Origin: Mucilaginibacter sp. OK283
GTDB lineage: Bacteria; Bacteroidota; Bacteroidia; Sphingobacteriales; Sphingobacteriaceae
Direction of reading: 5' to 3'
Length of the DNA stretch: 64,000 bases
Assembly: GCF_900110415.1 (NCBI RefSeq)
Contig: NZ_FODR01000017.1
Span: 47,682-111,681 of the forward strand
Shown here in pieces: positions 43,780-53,327 of this stretch. Positions within the stretch are counted from its first letter, which is position 1; each line of letters begins with the position of its first letter. The notes beneath the pieces are model-generated. The model searched no databases, was not told the DNA's origin, and saw only the letters and a list, made by a program, of their open reading frames with translations. A program made the position numbers and the translations under genes.

Positions 43780-46700
43780 TTAAAATTCCGCGTTTATTCC
43801 AAAAGAAATAACCCTTGGCGAAGGATATCTTCCCAAATCCACATTGGTTAAAAACACGTTTTGGTTTTGCTGGCCAACTTCGGGGTCAAGGCCTTTATAA
43901 CCTGTTATTACGAACAGGTTTTGTGCACTGCAATACACTTTTAAACCGCTAAGTGCAATACGTTTAGCCCAGGCTGCCGGTACATTATATCCTAAACGCA
44001 CATTTTGAAACCTTAAAAAAGAAGCGCTTTGCAAAAATCTGGTTGACATGTTAAGGTTTGGGTTAACGCCGCCTTTTGGAGCAGGGATGGTGGAATTAGG
44101 GTTAGATGGGCTCCAGTAATTTGCAGCTTCGGCAAGTTGATTGGTGTATAAACCATTCAGGCCTTCTATCGTGTAATCCAGGTAATTCAGCACTTTACCG
44201 CCATATGACCCATACAGGAATATAGACAGATCAATACCTTTATAACTGAAATTATTGGTAAAACCATAGGTAAAGGTTGGGTTAGGATTACCGATAGCAC
44301 TCATATCGCTTGCATCAATCTTGCCATCATGATTGGTATCAACATATTGTATATCGCCTAAAGTTGTTGAACCAAGGGTGCCCAATGTAGTGCTTATAGG
44401 CTGGCCAAATTGTATTGGCGCGTTTTGCAGCTGGTCTTCTGTTTTAAATATTCCTTTAACAGTGTATCCATAAAACTCGCCTATAGGGCCGCCAACTTGA
44501 GTACGGGTAACCGGGATCTGCAAAAAGCCCGAGGTAACGCTGGCGTTAATTATACTGTTGTTGTAGGTAGAAACCACTTTATTAACGTAATGGCTAAAAG
44601 TTACCGTAGTATTCCAGTTAAAATTCTTTGAAACGATGTTTTTTGAATTGATGCTAAACTCGATACCTTTATTGCTAACCTCGCCTCCGTTTACATAAAG
44701 CGAACTGATCCCCCCAAGATAATTGGGGCCGCCGGTTAAAAACTCGGGTAGGGGTGCCTGGAAAAGGAATTTCTTCGAGGTTTTATTATACCAGTCGACA
44801 GTTGCATTAACCCTGCCGAATAAAGTGAAATCCAAACCTATATCAGTTTGTATAGATGTTTGCCAGGTTAGGTTAGGATTGTTATAATTTGATACGTTAA
44901 AACCAGTACCTAAGCCCGTGATAGTAGGGTTAAGTGCAGACCCGTACTGGTAACCCGGTATGTTCTGGTTACCCACCTCACCGTAACCAATCCTGAATTT
45001 CACATTATCAGCAACGCTTTTAATGCCGGTCATAAATGATTCGTTTGAAACCGTCCATCCAAGGGCTGCAGACGGGAAATAACCTGTCTGGTGGCCTTGT
45101 GCAAAGTTTGACGACCTATCCGACCGGATAGTTGCAGTTAGGCTATACCTGTTATCGTAGTCATAAATTGTACGGGCATAAAAGGACTGCAAGGTATTGG
45201 ACGACTTGTTTTCGCCAATTGTGGGTATTTTAGCACCACCGAGATTAAGTGTCGGTAAATCGTTACTTAAAAAAGTATTAGTTCCGGCGCTCATGCTGTT
45301 GTAGTTGCCTTCATTCAATTCATAACCTGCTGTTGCAGTTATATTATGTTTTTGGGCAAACGTATGATTGTAGGTAATGTACTCCTTCCAGTTCCATCCT
45401 AAAGCCTGATCAGTATATTCACTCAAACTTGCTATAGGGTTGCCATATATAAGCGAAGGATTAGTAGGAGAAGTTACGGTGTACGATGGGAAGAACAATA
45501 CACTTTTTGAAAAATTATCATAACCGCCAATTTCCGACCTTAACGTCAGATTTTTCAAAAAACGAATATCAGCGTAAAAATTCGCATTTATTTGGCTTCG
45601 CACCAGGTTATTGGTGTTTAAGCTTGCCAATGCAACGGGGCTTATAAAAACACCGCTACCGTATGATGCGGGGGCAACAGTATAACTGCCATCCGGATTG
45701 CTGGCCGCCTGATCGGGAGCATTCAACAATGCCTGGTAAACGATACCACCGTTATCACTCGCACCGATATTCTGGTCGGTACGGTTTAGTGTCATATTTG
45801 AACCAAGTTTAAACCAATCCTTTAATTTTCCCTCAACATTTGTACGGAAAGAGTAGCGTTTGAAGTTTGACGCTATGATGGTACCGTTTTGTTTAAGGAA
45901 GCCGCCTGAAATATAGTAATTTACGTTTTCGTTACCACCGTTCATCGAAAGGTTATGGCTTTGCATTGGCGCGGTTCTGAACACCTCTTTTTGCCAATCG
46001 GTACCCGGGCCAAGTACAGTGGGATCAGCAAACTCACCCCTGCGGCCTATGCCGGTAATATCGGCTATCGCGTTTTGTATAGCGGCGTATTGAGGTAGGT
46101 TCATCATTTTAAGGAAATGTCCTTGTTGCTGAATGCCGTAATAACCATCGTAATTTAAATGAGCCGAACTGTTTTTACCCTTTTTTGTGGTAATAATGAT
46201 AACACCATTTGAGCCACGGCTACCGTATATAGCTGTAGCGGATGCATCTTTCAAAATATCAATAGATGCAATATCATTTGGGTTAATATAGCTTAGAGGG
46301 CTAACTGTATTTTCGCCATTATTTTGATTTTGGGTGGTATAGGCAGAACCATCAATGTATACACCGTCAACCACATATAAAGGCTCATTTGAACCCGAAA
46401 GAGATGTTATCCCCCTGATGTGCACAGAGGCCGAACTACCTGGCGCCCCTGTACCGTTGGTAACAGTAACACCTGCTGCTTTACCTTGTAGCAATTGGTC
46501 AACACTTGTTTGCGGGATATTCTGAATATCCTTGGCGGTTACCGATGATATGGCACCATTTACGTCCTGGCGCTTTTGCTGGCCGTAACCAATTACTACC
46601 ACATCGGTTAATGCGGTAGACATGTTGACTAATACAACATTAATAATAGTTTTTTTGCCTATAACAACGTCTTGCGGTTTCATCCCGATAAACGAGAAAG

Positions 46701-46923
46701 TAAGTTCGGTACCGCCACTGGGTACGCTGATGCTGTAATTACCATCCTTATCTGTTATAGCCGAAGCCTGGCTATTTTTTACCCTGACAGAAGCCCCGGG
46801 CAAGGTTATGCCTTTGTCGTCTGTTACTGTTCCTTTGATTACTGTCGCCAGGTTTTGCGCCCCTGCCCGGAAGCATACAAAAAGAGACAAAAACAGCAAT
46901 GCCATTCGTAGAATTTTTCGCAT
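43780..46923 (-). CDS. SusC/RagA family TonB-linked outer membrane transporter
   Basis: 1047 residues. A signal peptide (1-22, LFLSLFVCFRAGAQ) is followed by a carboxypeptidase-regulatory-like domain (VIKGTVTDDKGITLPGASV), TonB-box-like DVVVIGYGQQK, plug (VDGVYIDGSAYTT, IDILKDASATAIYGSRGSNG) and barrel ending in Phe (SFGINAEF). It heads the six-gene right PUL operon susC-susD-SGBP-CBM-araC-GH. The split motif upstream is the same as for the susC at 8222, so both may answer to paralogous HTCS proteins. Confidence 0.96.
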   Translation of the reverse strand: MRKILRMALLFLSLFVCFRAGAQNLATVIKGTVTDDKGITLPGASVRVKNSQASAITDKDGNYSISVPSGGTELTFSFIGMKPQDVVIGKKTIINVVLVNMSTALTDVVVIGYGQQKRQDVNGAISSVTAKDIQNIPQTSVDQLLQGKAAGVTVTNGTGAPGSSASVHIRGITSLSGSNEPLYVVDGVYIDGSAYTTQNQNNGENTVSPLSYINPNDIASIDILKDASATAIYGSRGSNGVIIITTKKGKNSSAHLNYDGYYGIQQQGHFLKMMNLPQYAAIQNAIADITGIGRRGEFADPTVLGPGTDWQKEVFRTAPMQSHNLSMNGGNENVNYYISGGFLKQNGTIIASNFKRYSFRTNVEGKLKDWFKLGSNMTLNRTDQNIGASDNGGIVYQALLNAPDQAASNPDGSYTVAPASYGSGVFISPVALASLNTNNLVRSQINANFYADIRFLKNLTLRSEIGGYDNFSKSVLFFPSYTVTSPTNPSLIYGNPIASLSEYTDQALGWNWKEYITYNHTFAQKHNITATAGYELNEGNYNSMSAGTNTFLSNDLPTLNLGGAKIPTIGENKSSNTLQSFYARTIYDYDNRYSLTATIRSDRSSNFAQGHQTGYFPSAALGWTVSNESFMTGIKSVADNVKFRIGYGEVGNQNIPGYQYGSALNPTITGLGTGFNVSNYNNPNLTWQTSIQTDIGLDFTLFGRVNATVDWYNKTSKKFLFQAPLPEFLTGGPNYLGGISSLYVNGGEVSNKGIEFSINSKNIVSKNFNWNTTVTFSHYVNKVVSTYNNSIINASVTSGFLQIPVTRTQVGGPIGEFYGYTVKGIFKTEDQLQNAPIQFGQPISTTLGTLGSTTLGDIQYVDTNHDGKIDASDMSAIGNPNPTFTYGFTNNFSYKGIDLSIFLYGSYGGKVLNYLDYTIEGLNGLYTNQLAEAANYWSPSNPNSTIPAPKGGVNPNLNMSTRFLQSASFLRFQNVRLGYNVPAAWAKRIALSGLKVYCSAQNLFVITGYKGLDPEVGQQNQNVFLTNVDLGRYPSPRVISFGINAEF

Positions 46924-47210
46924 AATTGATTTACTTAGTTTATTTGGTTTTTATTTGATTTTATTGGTTCCGTTACTATAGCTGCCATCATCTTTTTTAA
47001 CACGTGCATAATTATTAATGAAAATCATCAATGTTTATGTGTCTGTTGTTCCCATCAATAAATGACAAACAATTGCTTTAATAAAATTGGTTATATACGC
47101 TTATCAGGTTTATACTAAACCGGGCAATATTATTGCCGGGCATTAATACATGTTTATAATGAGGGTAAAATTATATGCGAAACCAAACCCGGTTGTGGAT
47201 AAATAGGGGT

Positions 47211-47249
47211 ACAAATGTCAATCTTGTATATGATATTGATTATCAATTA
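47211..47249 (-). promoter_or_regulatory. Split motif TAATTGATAATCA-N18-ACATTTGT upstream of susC (minus)
   Basis: On the minus strand TAATTGATAATCA (47249-47237) is followed after exactly 18 bases by ACATTTGT (47218-47211), the same as at 8041-8079. It lies about 290-330 bases before the susC start. A second ACATTTGTA is at 47307-47299 within ATACATTTG, which also fits the -7 consensus TAnnTTTG. The gap up to 47600 shows nothing else certain. Confidence 0.6.
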
Positions 47250-47609
47250 TTTAATTGATTAAACTAAAGATATTTATTGAAAATTGACGTGCAAAAGTTA
47301 CAAATGTATCCCCATAAACGATTTAGCATTACATTTTGAACTGAAAAAATAGTATCACTGTGATGAGGATAACAGGCAATTTTACCTTGCGTTTTCGAGA
47401 TGACGCTTTTTACTAATGCGTAAAAAAAGCGTTACACTTTGATACACAGTATCGCCTTTGAAAAGGTTTATAGTTTGACTGTTTGAACTTGTGGGTAGTT
47501 CACTTAGGGGCGGTCTAAAATTAAAAAAAGAGCATCATTGCAAGGCATAATTTGTTAAACCGGAAAAAACAGGGATGAGATGTTGATTTTATAGCCTCAC
47601 AACAACCAT

Positions 47610-47692
47610 GTCATTGCGAGCGCAGCGTGGCAATCGTGAACGGTGCAGGTCCGCCATATATAGTTCGCGATTGCTTCGTGCCTCGCAATGAC
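47610..47692. repeat. REP-like palindrome, family B (GTCATTGCGAG)
   Basis: GTCATTGCGAG (47610-47620) pairs with CTCGCAATGAC (47682-47692), and the pairing extends inward through GCAATCGTGAAC and GTTCGCGATTGC. This is a common type of intergenic palindrome in Bacteroidota. It lies between the HTCS stop and the susC promoter region and may limit read-through. Confidence 0.7.
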
Positions 47693-47808
47693 GGTAGTTT
47701 TGGACATTGGTTTAACTATATTTCGTTGCTCGTCATCCCCATTTTTTTCAGGATCATCCTGATAGCAATGACATATTAAAAACATGTCATTATAAGGCTT
47801 ACACCACG

Positions 47809-50800
47809 CTAAGATTCAATTTCTTCGGCAGCTTCTGCAAACTTCGAGGGGATGGTATTATATTCGGCTTTAAACATCTTCACAAAATATTTCTGGCTTT
47901 TGAAGCCTACTTTATGGCAAATTTGGGAGATGGTTAAATGACCTGTTTCCAATAGCTGGGCGGCGCGTTTCAACCTCATCGACCGAACCAACTCGTTGGG
48001 GGTTTTGCCTGTCATGGCCAGGATTTTTTTGTAGAGGGTATACCTGCTTACAAAAACTTCGTTGCTCAATTCCTCGACCGAGAAATTGGGGTTAGAAATA
48101 TTGCTATCAATCAAAATAAGCACCTTTTTCATAAACTGCTCGTCCGGCGAATCGATATGCATTTCGGTTGGGCTTACTTCCAGCTGCTTGGTATAGGTTT
48201 TGCGCATACTTTCCTGCTGGCTCAGTATATTCCTGATCTTCGATTGTAATATTTCGAAGTTAAAAGGCTTGGTAAGGTAATCTGTTGCACCGGTTTCCAA
48301 TCCTTTTAATTGCTGGTCTTCGCCGGTTAGCGCGGTTAACAATATTACCGGAATATGCGAGGTGCGTTTATCATTTTTTATCTTTAAACAAAGGTCGATA
48401 CCGTTCATCTCGGGCATGCTGATGTCGCTTACTATCAGGTTAGGGTGTTGGGCCAGGGCCTTTTGCCAGCCCTTTTTTCCGTTTTCGGCCTCAATCACAT
48501 TGAATGCCGACTTTAAATTGTCTTTAATATAAAACCTAAAATCGTCATTGTCTTCAACCAATAACACTGTTGGCCTTTTGCTATCCCTGTTGTCTTTTAG
48601 GGAGTCGATTTTGGGCAGACTATATAACGGAGAAAGTTCAGTGGAATGTTCAAACGGCATCATCGTATCTGTTAAAACACTGATATCCAATTGCACCAGC
48701 GGCAATAAAACCGTAAAGCAACTGCCCTGGTTAAATTCGCTCTCAACATATATCTCCCCCTCGTGCAGCTTAACAAATTCTTTGGTTATAGATAGGCCTA
48801 TGCCGCTGCCCTGGTTAAGCATTGATCCGGGTAGGTCGTTCTGAAAAAAGGGATCGAAGATCCGGTTCAGCTTATCGGCAGCAATGCCAATACCTGTGTC
48901 AATAACCCTTATTTCTAACAAATGCTCACCAGTATCCTTTTTATCAATCAGGTTAATTAAAACGCTTACCTGCCCTCCCTCATGGGTAAACTTATAGGCA
49001 TTTGATAGCAAATTGAACATGATCCGCTCTATTTTATCATGGTCAAAGCTTGTGTAGTAGGTGTCTATTTCTGAATCGAAAATAAAACGGATGCTTTTTT
49101 GATCGGCCACATCGGTAAATGCAAGCGAAAGGTCTTTTATAAAGCCAATAATGTCGCCGTTCATCTTATGCAGTTTTAATTCCTGGTACTCCATCTTCCT
49201 GAAATCAAGCAATTGATTTACCAGGTTTAGTAGGCGTTTGGCATTACGGTTTACCAGCATCAGCTGCCGTTGCACTTCAGGTTCGGCAATTTGTTTCAGG
49301 ATCTTATCCACCGGGGCCATAATGAGCGATAGGGGGGTGCGGAACTCATGGCTTACGTTGGTGAAAAATTTAATCTTCATTAAATCCAACTCGTGCATCC
49401 GCTGCGCCTCTTCCCGCTCCTTCTCGATAGAAAATTGCGTACGTATTTTTTGGATGCCTCTTCTTCTTAGATATAACAATGAGCCTACCGCCAATAATGT
49501 ATATAAGATGTAAGCCCAGGTGGTTTTCCAAAATGGCGGCGATATATTGATATTTAACGTAAGTTCCTTCCCGTTCCAGCTTTCGTTGTTGCCAGCGCGA
49601 ACTCTGAACACATAGTCGCCCGGGTCCAGGTTGGTATAAGTGGCTTTGCGAACCTTGTTATCGGCGTTTATCCACCGCTTATCAAATCCATCCATTCGGT
49701 ATTGGTAATTTATTTTATTGGGGTTAAAATAATTAAGAGCCGCAAATTCTATAGCAAAAACGTTGTCATTATATTTTAGCTTAAGGTCTTTTAAATCCAC
49801 GATAGACTGCGTTAATATTACCGAACCGTTCACCTTATCACCAACCTTTACCGATTGGTTAAAGATTTGCAAATCGGTAAAGACCAAATTTGGCGGATTG
49901 GTGTTATTTAGGATATTTGAAGGTTTGAAAATATTAAACCCATTGCCGCCACCAAACAGCAGCTCCCTTGCCTTGGTTTTGTACGATGAGTTTTCGGTAA
50001 ACTCCCGCCCTTGTAGCCCTTCTGTTTCGTTATAGTTAACAAAACGAAACTTGAGCTTGCCTGCCGAACGATCGATAAAAATGCTTGATAAACCATTAGG
50101 AGTACTTACCCATATATTATTACGGCTAAACTCCTGCATATCAATCACTGTATTATCGGGCAAGCCATCAAGCTTATTAATATTGGTGAATTTTCCGGTT
50201 TTATAATCAAATATGCTGATGCCTTCGCGGGTGCTTATCCAAATCAAGCCATCTTTATCTTCCAGTATATTATTGGTGTTGTTGTTAATGAGGCTGTTGG
50301 CGTCCTTTTCGTCATGTAAGTAATGCAAAAACTGGTGATCTTTTTTTACTAAAAGATCTAAGCCGTAGGCCGTAACAATCCATAAATTTTTACGCCTGTC
50401 TTCAATAACCGAACTGATGTAATTGGAGTGGATGGAACTTTTGTTCATGTCTCCGTCAAACCGGTATGCGGCAACCACATTCCTGTTTTTATCAAGCACA
50501 TTCAAACCAGCCGATAAGGTACCCACCAATAAGTTATGGTCGCTATCCTCAGTTATGGCGCAAACCCTGTCTTCAGATATGCTGTTTGCGTTGGCATCGC
50601 TATGCCTGTAATGCTTAAATACCTTGCCATCAAAGCAATCAAGGCCGCCATAGTACGTGCCTATCCACAGCTTTTGTTCGTGATCAATAAATAGCTTTAC
50701 TACAACATTATTGGTAAGGCTGTTTTTATCGGCAGTGTTGTGCAGGTATTGTTTAAAGCTACCTGTCTTCCTGTCCCAGTAAATCAGCCCTCCGCCGTTG

Positions 50801-51963
50801 GTGCCTATCCATATATTGCCCAGTTTATCTTCGGCAAAACTGTTTACGTCGCTAAATGGCAGGCTGCTTTTATCCGACAGGTGATGCGTGTAGCTGGCAA
50901 ATTTTATAATGTTTTGGTGATAATAACTTATCCCCCGCTTATAACTGCCGCACCAGATAATGCCTATATCATCCACATAAACACAGGTGATGCTGTTTTG
51001 ACCTACCGTTTTATCATCATCTTCCCGATTAAGCAGGTATTGCGTTGTAAAATCCTGTTTGTTAAGTATGTTAATCCCCCCATGATCTGTGGCAATCCAA
51101 ATCCTGTTTTTATCGTCCTGGATAACATCAGATATGACATCGGTATTTATACTGCCCGTCGCTTTTAAAATATGTTTAATTACTTTGGTTTTAGGGCTAA
51201 TGAAAAATACACCCTTTGAATAACTGGGAACAAAGGCCCAGATATCATCATGCTTATCAATAAAAATTTTATAAGTGGTACTTAATGCCGCCGGCAGCTG
51301 CTCAAGTTTCAATCGGTAATTAACCTTGTAACTCTTAGGATCCAGCCGCTCCAATACGCCGGCGCTTGATATGAGCCATATATTTCCTTTTGAATCAACC
51401 GACAGATCGGTAACCAGGTTTGAATAAATAGATGTGGTATCACCTTGTTTATGAAGCAGGTTAATAGTTTCTTTTGTTACAGGGTCATACTTAAAGAGCC
51501 CCTGTGTTTTGTGATGCTCCAAAAACCAGAAATTGCCTAATCTGTCTTTTTTTATGGCTAAAATGTAGGTGTCGTATACCTTAATTTTGTACATGAAATC
51601 CTTCAGGTTTTTGCTGAACTTTTCGGTAGCGGGGTCATAAATATTAAAGCCCGTACGGGTTTCTATCCACAGCTTATTTTCGGGCCCGGGGTTTATGCTT
51701 ACAATGTAATCATCATCTAACGTAGTAGTATCGCCGGCAACATGCTTAAAAGTTTTAAAACTGTAACCATCATACTTATTTAAGCCCGATAGGGTACCAA
51801 ACCACATAAAACCCTTGTTATCCTTATAAATACAGTTTACCTGGTTGTGGGAGAGGCCTGTATTAATATCGAGATGGGAAAACCGAAACTGGTTATTTTG
51901 CGCGTTTACATAATTTAAAGTAAACTTCATTAACAGGAGTAAAAATAAAGCCCTGAGCTTCAT
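47809..51963 (-). CDS. Hybrid two-component system sensor kinase/response regulator (HTCS)
   Basis: 1384 residues from the ATG that directly precedes the signal peptide (MKLRALFLLLLMKFTLNYVNAQ in part); a start 20 codons earlier (52023) would add an unneeded leader. Same order of domains as the HTCS at 2409-6563: propeller with MWFGT/IWIGT repeats, Y_Y_Y domain (FNPNKINYQYRMDGFDKRW), one membrane helix, HisKA with His872 in SHEFRTPLS, HATPase (NLLSNAYKFT, DTGIGIA, GSGIGLS), receiver with Asp1180 in VSDISMPEMNG and a C-terminal AraC-type HTH (SVEELSNEVFVSRYTLYKK). All active residues are present. It is transcribed toward the right PUL and is its likely activator. Confidence 0.95.
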   Translation of the reverse strand: MKLRALFLLLLMKFTLNYVNAQNNQFRFSHLDINTGLSHNQVNCIYKDNKGFMWFGTLSGLNKYDGYSFKTFKHVAGDTTTLDDDYIVSINPGPENKLWIETRTGFNIYDPATEKFSKNLKDFMYKIKVYDTYILAIKKDRLGNFWFLEHHKTQGLFKYDPVTKETINLLHKQGDTTSIYSNLVTDLSVDSKGNIWLISSAGVLERLDPKSYKVNYRLKLEQLPAALSTTYKIFIDKHDDIWAFVPSYSKGVFFISPKTKVIKHILKATGSINTDVISDVIQDDKNRIWIATDHGGINILNKQDFTTQYLLNREDDDKTVGQNSITCVYVDDIGIIWCGSYKRGISYYHQNIIKFASYTHHLSDKSSLPFSDVNSFAEDKLGNIWIGTNGGGLIYWDRKTGSFKQYLHNTADKNSLTNNVVVKLFIDHEQKLWIGTYYGGLDCFDGKVFKHYRHSDANANSISEDRVCAITEDSDHNLLVGTLSAGLNVLDKNRNVVAAYRFDGDMNKSSIHSNYISSVIEDRRKNLWIVTAYGLDLLVKKDHQFLHYLHDEKDANSLINNNTNNILEDKDGLIWISTREGISIFDYKTGKFTNINKLDGLPDNTVIDMQEFSRNNIWVSTPNGLSSIFIDRSAGKLKFRFVNYNETEGLQGREFTENSSYKTKARELLFGGGNGFNIFKPSNILNNTNPPNLVFTDLQIFNQSVKVGDKVNGSVILTQSIVDLKDLKLKYNDNVFAIEFAALNYFNPNKINYQYRMDGFDKRWINADNKVRKATYTNLDPGDYVFRVRAGNNESWNGKELTLNINISPPFWKTTWAYILYTLLAVGSLLYLRRRGIQKIRTQFSIEKEREEAQRMHELDLMKIKFFTNVSHEFRTPLSLIMAPVDKILKQIAEPEVQRQLMLVNRNAKRLLNLVNQLLDFRKMEYQELKLHKMNGDIIGFIKDLSLAFTDVADQKSIRFIFDSEIDTYYTSFDHDKIERIMFNLLSNAYKFTHEGGQVSVLINLIDKKDTGEHLLEIRVIDTGIGIAADKLNRIFDPFFQNDLPGSMLNQGSGIGLSITKEFVKLHEGEIYVESEFNQGSCFTVLLPLVQLDISVLTDTMMPFEHSTELSPLYSLPKIDSLKDNRDSKRPTVLLVEDNDDFRFYIKDNLKSAFNVIEAENGKKGWQKALAQHPNLIVSDISMPEMNGIDLCLKIKNDKRTSHIPVILLTALTGEDQQLKGLETGATDYLTKPFNFEILQSKIRNILSQQESMRKTYTKQLEVSPTEMHIDSPDEQFMKKVLILIDSNISNPNFSVEELSNEVFVSRYTLYKKILAMTGKTPNELVRSMRLKRAAQLLETGHLTISQICHKVGFKSQKYFVKMFKAEYNTIPSKFAEAAEEIES

Positions 51964-52164
51964 GGCGGTATTCGGCGTAAATATTAGTTTATGATTGCTG
52001 GTAAATAATCTTAAAGATATCATTAATAAATCCCTAAAAAGAAATTTAATTGTTTAAAATACAATTTATTAACGCTGGTTTCAATTATAGATCAGTGTAA
52101 TTTGACTGGATTTTAAGGCTATCAAATTTGATGGCTGGTTTTTTAGGAAGAAGGGATAGACAAT

Positions 52165-52290
52165 ATGCCAGAGACGAGATTGGTCATGAAAGTTCCCGAA
52201 GAACGGTATGTTAATGTTCGACCTCGAGTGTTCAATTTATCGTTGAGCGGTGACTGGCCTTTTCATCAACTGTGTTTCTTAGATAACTAG
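52165..52290 (+). CDS. Possible small ORF (41 residues)
   Basis: ATG-started frame of 41 codons after a purine-rich GGAAGAAGGGA stretch, coding for a product beginning MPETRLVMKVPEERY. No recognised domain. It lies in the gap between the HTCS start and the tRNA genes, which otherwise holds only hairpins. It may be a remnant or chance. Confidence 0.22.
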   Translation: MPETRLVMKVPEERYVNVRPRVFNLSLSGDWPFHQLCFLDN

Positions 52291-52390
52291 GTAGGAACCG
52301 TTTGGACTGTTTTCAGACTGGCCCTATTTAGGTGACGCAATGGATCGTTCTATAGAGTTAAACAACGATGGGCCGGTAAATTGAAATTTT

Positions 52391-52411
52391 CAGGACAACA
52401 TGGTTGTCCTG
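52391..52411. terminator. Hairpin CAGGACAAC-ATG-GTTGTCCTG
   Basis: A perfect nine-base-pair stem with a three-base loop, six bases from a second strong hairpin. Without a T-tract it is not a classical terminator, but it may back up termination of the minus-strand tRNA transcript. Confidence 0.45.
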
Positions 52412-52416
52412 AAACG

Positions 52417-52458
52417 AAATGAGGCGATTAGTGTCTTTCACCTAATCGCCTCATTTTT
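52417..52458. terminator. Strong terminator-like hairpin downstream of tRNA-Leu
   Basis: AAATGAGGCGATTAG pairs perfectly with CTAATCGCCTCATTT (15 pairs, 10-base loop). On the plus strand the stem runs into five T; on the minus strand it lies just after the tRNA-Leu 3' end. It probably ends the tRNA transcript. Confidence 0.75.
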
Positions 52459-52461
52459 AAG

Positions 52462-52546
52462 TACTCAGAGCGGGAATCGAACCCGCACTCCGTTTACGGG
52501 AACAGGATTTTAAGTCCTGCGTGTCTACCAGTTCCACCATCTGAGC
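52462..52546 (-). tRNA. tRNA-Leu (anticodon TAA)
   Basis: An 85-base class II tRNA: acceptor GCTCAGA/TCTGAGT with a G-U first pair, long variable arm, anticodon loop CTTAAAA giving TAA, T-arm GCGGGTTCGATTCCCGC and discriminator A. CCA not encoded. It lies 51 bases downstream of tRNA-Gly on the same strand. Confidence 0.95.
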
Positions 52547-52565
52547 AGGTGATTAACCTTTAAAA

Positions 52566-52592
52566 ATAAAACCCTTCTTTTTGATGGAAGGG
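52566..52592 (-). terminator. Terminator-like hairpin between tRNA-Gly and tRNA-Leu
   Basis: On the minus strand CCCTTC pairs with GAAGGG and is followed by TTTTATTTTT. Similar to, but weaker than, the terminator after the other tRNA-Gly copy. It may be a processing site if the two tRNAs are cotranscribed. Confidence 0.6.
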
Positions 52593-52597
52593 CTTTG

Positions 52598-52670
<73 letters not shown>

Positions 52671-52783
52671 ATTGGTATTCTTCCTGCTTTAAGTAAGCTG
52701 TGTGCCTATCTCGTTTGCGGGAGTGCAAATATAGACAGAATTGGATGTTCTGCAAGGGAAAATTTCACTTTTTTTAAAATAGT

Positions 52784-53266
52784 TTATAAGTGGTTGACTT
52801 TCAAAACTTCTGCAACCAGGTCTGCCTCATACCCGCGCCCCATAGCGTACTGTTGTAGCTTATAACGGCGCTTAAGTTCATTTTTCTCGTTTATGGTACC
52901 CGCTTTTTTATCCAATAGCCTGGTTAACACTGCAAAATAATCGTCGGCATCAATGGTTAACATGGCCTTTTTAATCAATACATCAGGCACGCGTTTCTGT
53001 TTAAGGCCTTGTTTTATTTTTATTCGGCCCCAGGCTTTCTGGCTAAACTTGCCTTTGGCGTAGGCTTTGGCAAAGCGCTCTTCGTTTAAAAAGTTACCTT
53101 GTATCAGTTCGCTTATTACCTGCTCAATGGCATCGGGCCATAAGCCCCATTCGTAAAGCTTGTCGCGCACCTCTTGTTGCGATCGTTCCTGGTAGGCGCA
53201 ATAACTTTCGGCCTTGGCCAGGGCTATTTTGGGGTCGGTTATCTTGATTTTTTTAGGGCCATCCAT
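52784..53266 (-). CDS. recX: Regulatory protein RecX
   Basis: A 160-residue cytoplasmic modulator that inhibits or disassembles RecA filaments. It has the family's three-helix repeats, with the signature ALAKAESYCAYQERSQQEV, LIQGNFLNEERFAKAYAKGK and LKRRYKLQQYAMGRGYEADL spread over the whole length. The length is normal for a RecX. It is a lone gene, divergent from murF-alr with 61 bases between; recA is not in the window. Confidence 0.92.
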   Translation of the reverse strand: MDGPKKIKITDPKIALAKAESYCAYQERSQQEVRDKLYEWGLWPDAIEQVISELIQGNFLNEERFAKAYAKGKFSQKAWGRIKIKQGLKQKRVPDVLIKKAMLTIDADDYFAVLTRLLDKKAGTINEKNELKRRYKLQQYAMGRGYEADLVAEVLKVNHL

Positions 53267-53327
53267 TGGCAGTCAAAATTCGTCAAAAAATATGCTATAG
53301 TTAAATTAATATGCCCAAATTCGTACC

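Noticed and set aside
47597..47785. Minus-strand frame of 62 codons
   Set aside because: It is made of the family B palindrome and flanking repeat sequence.
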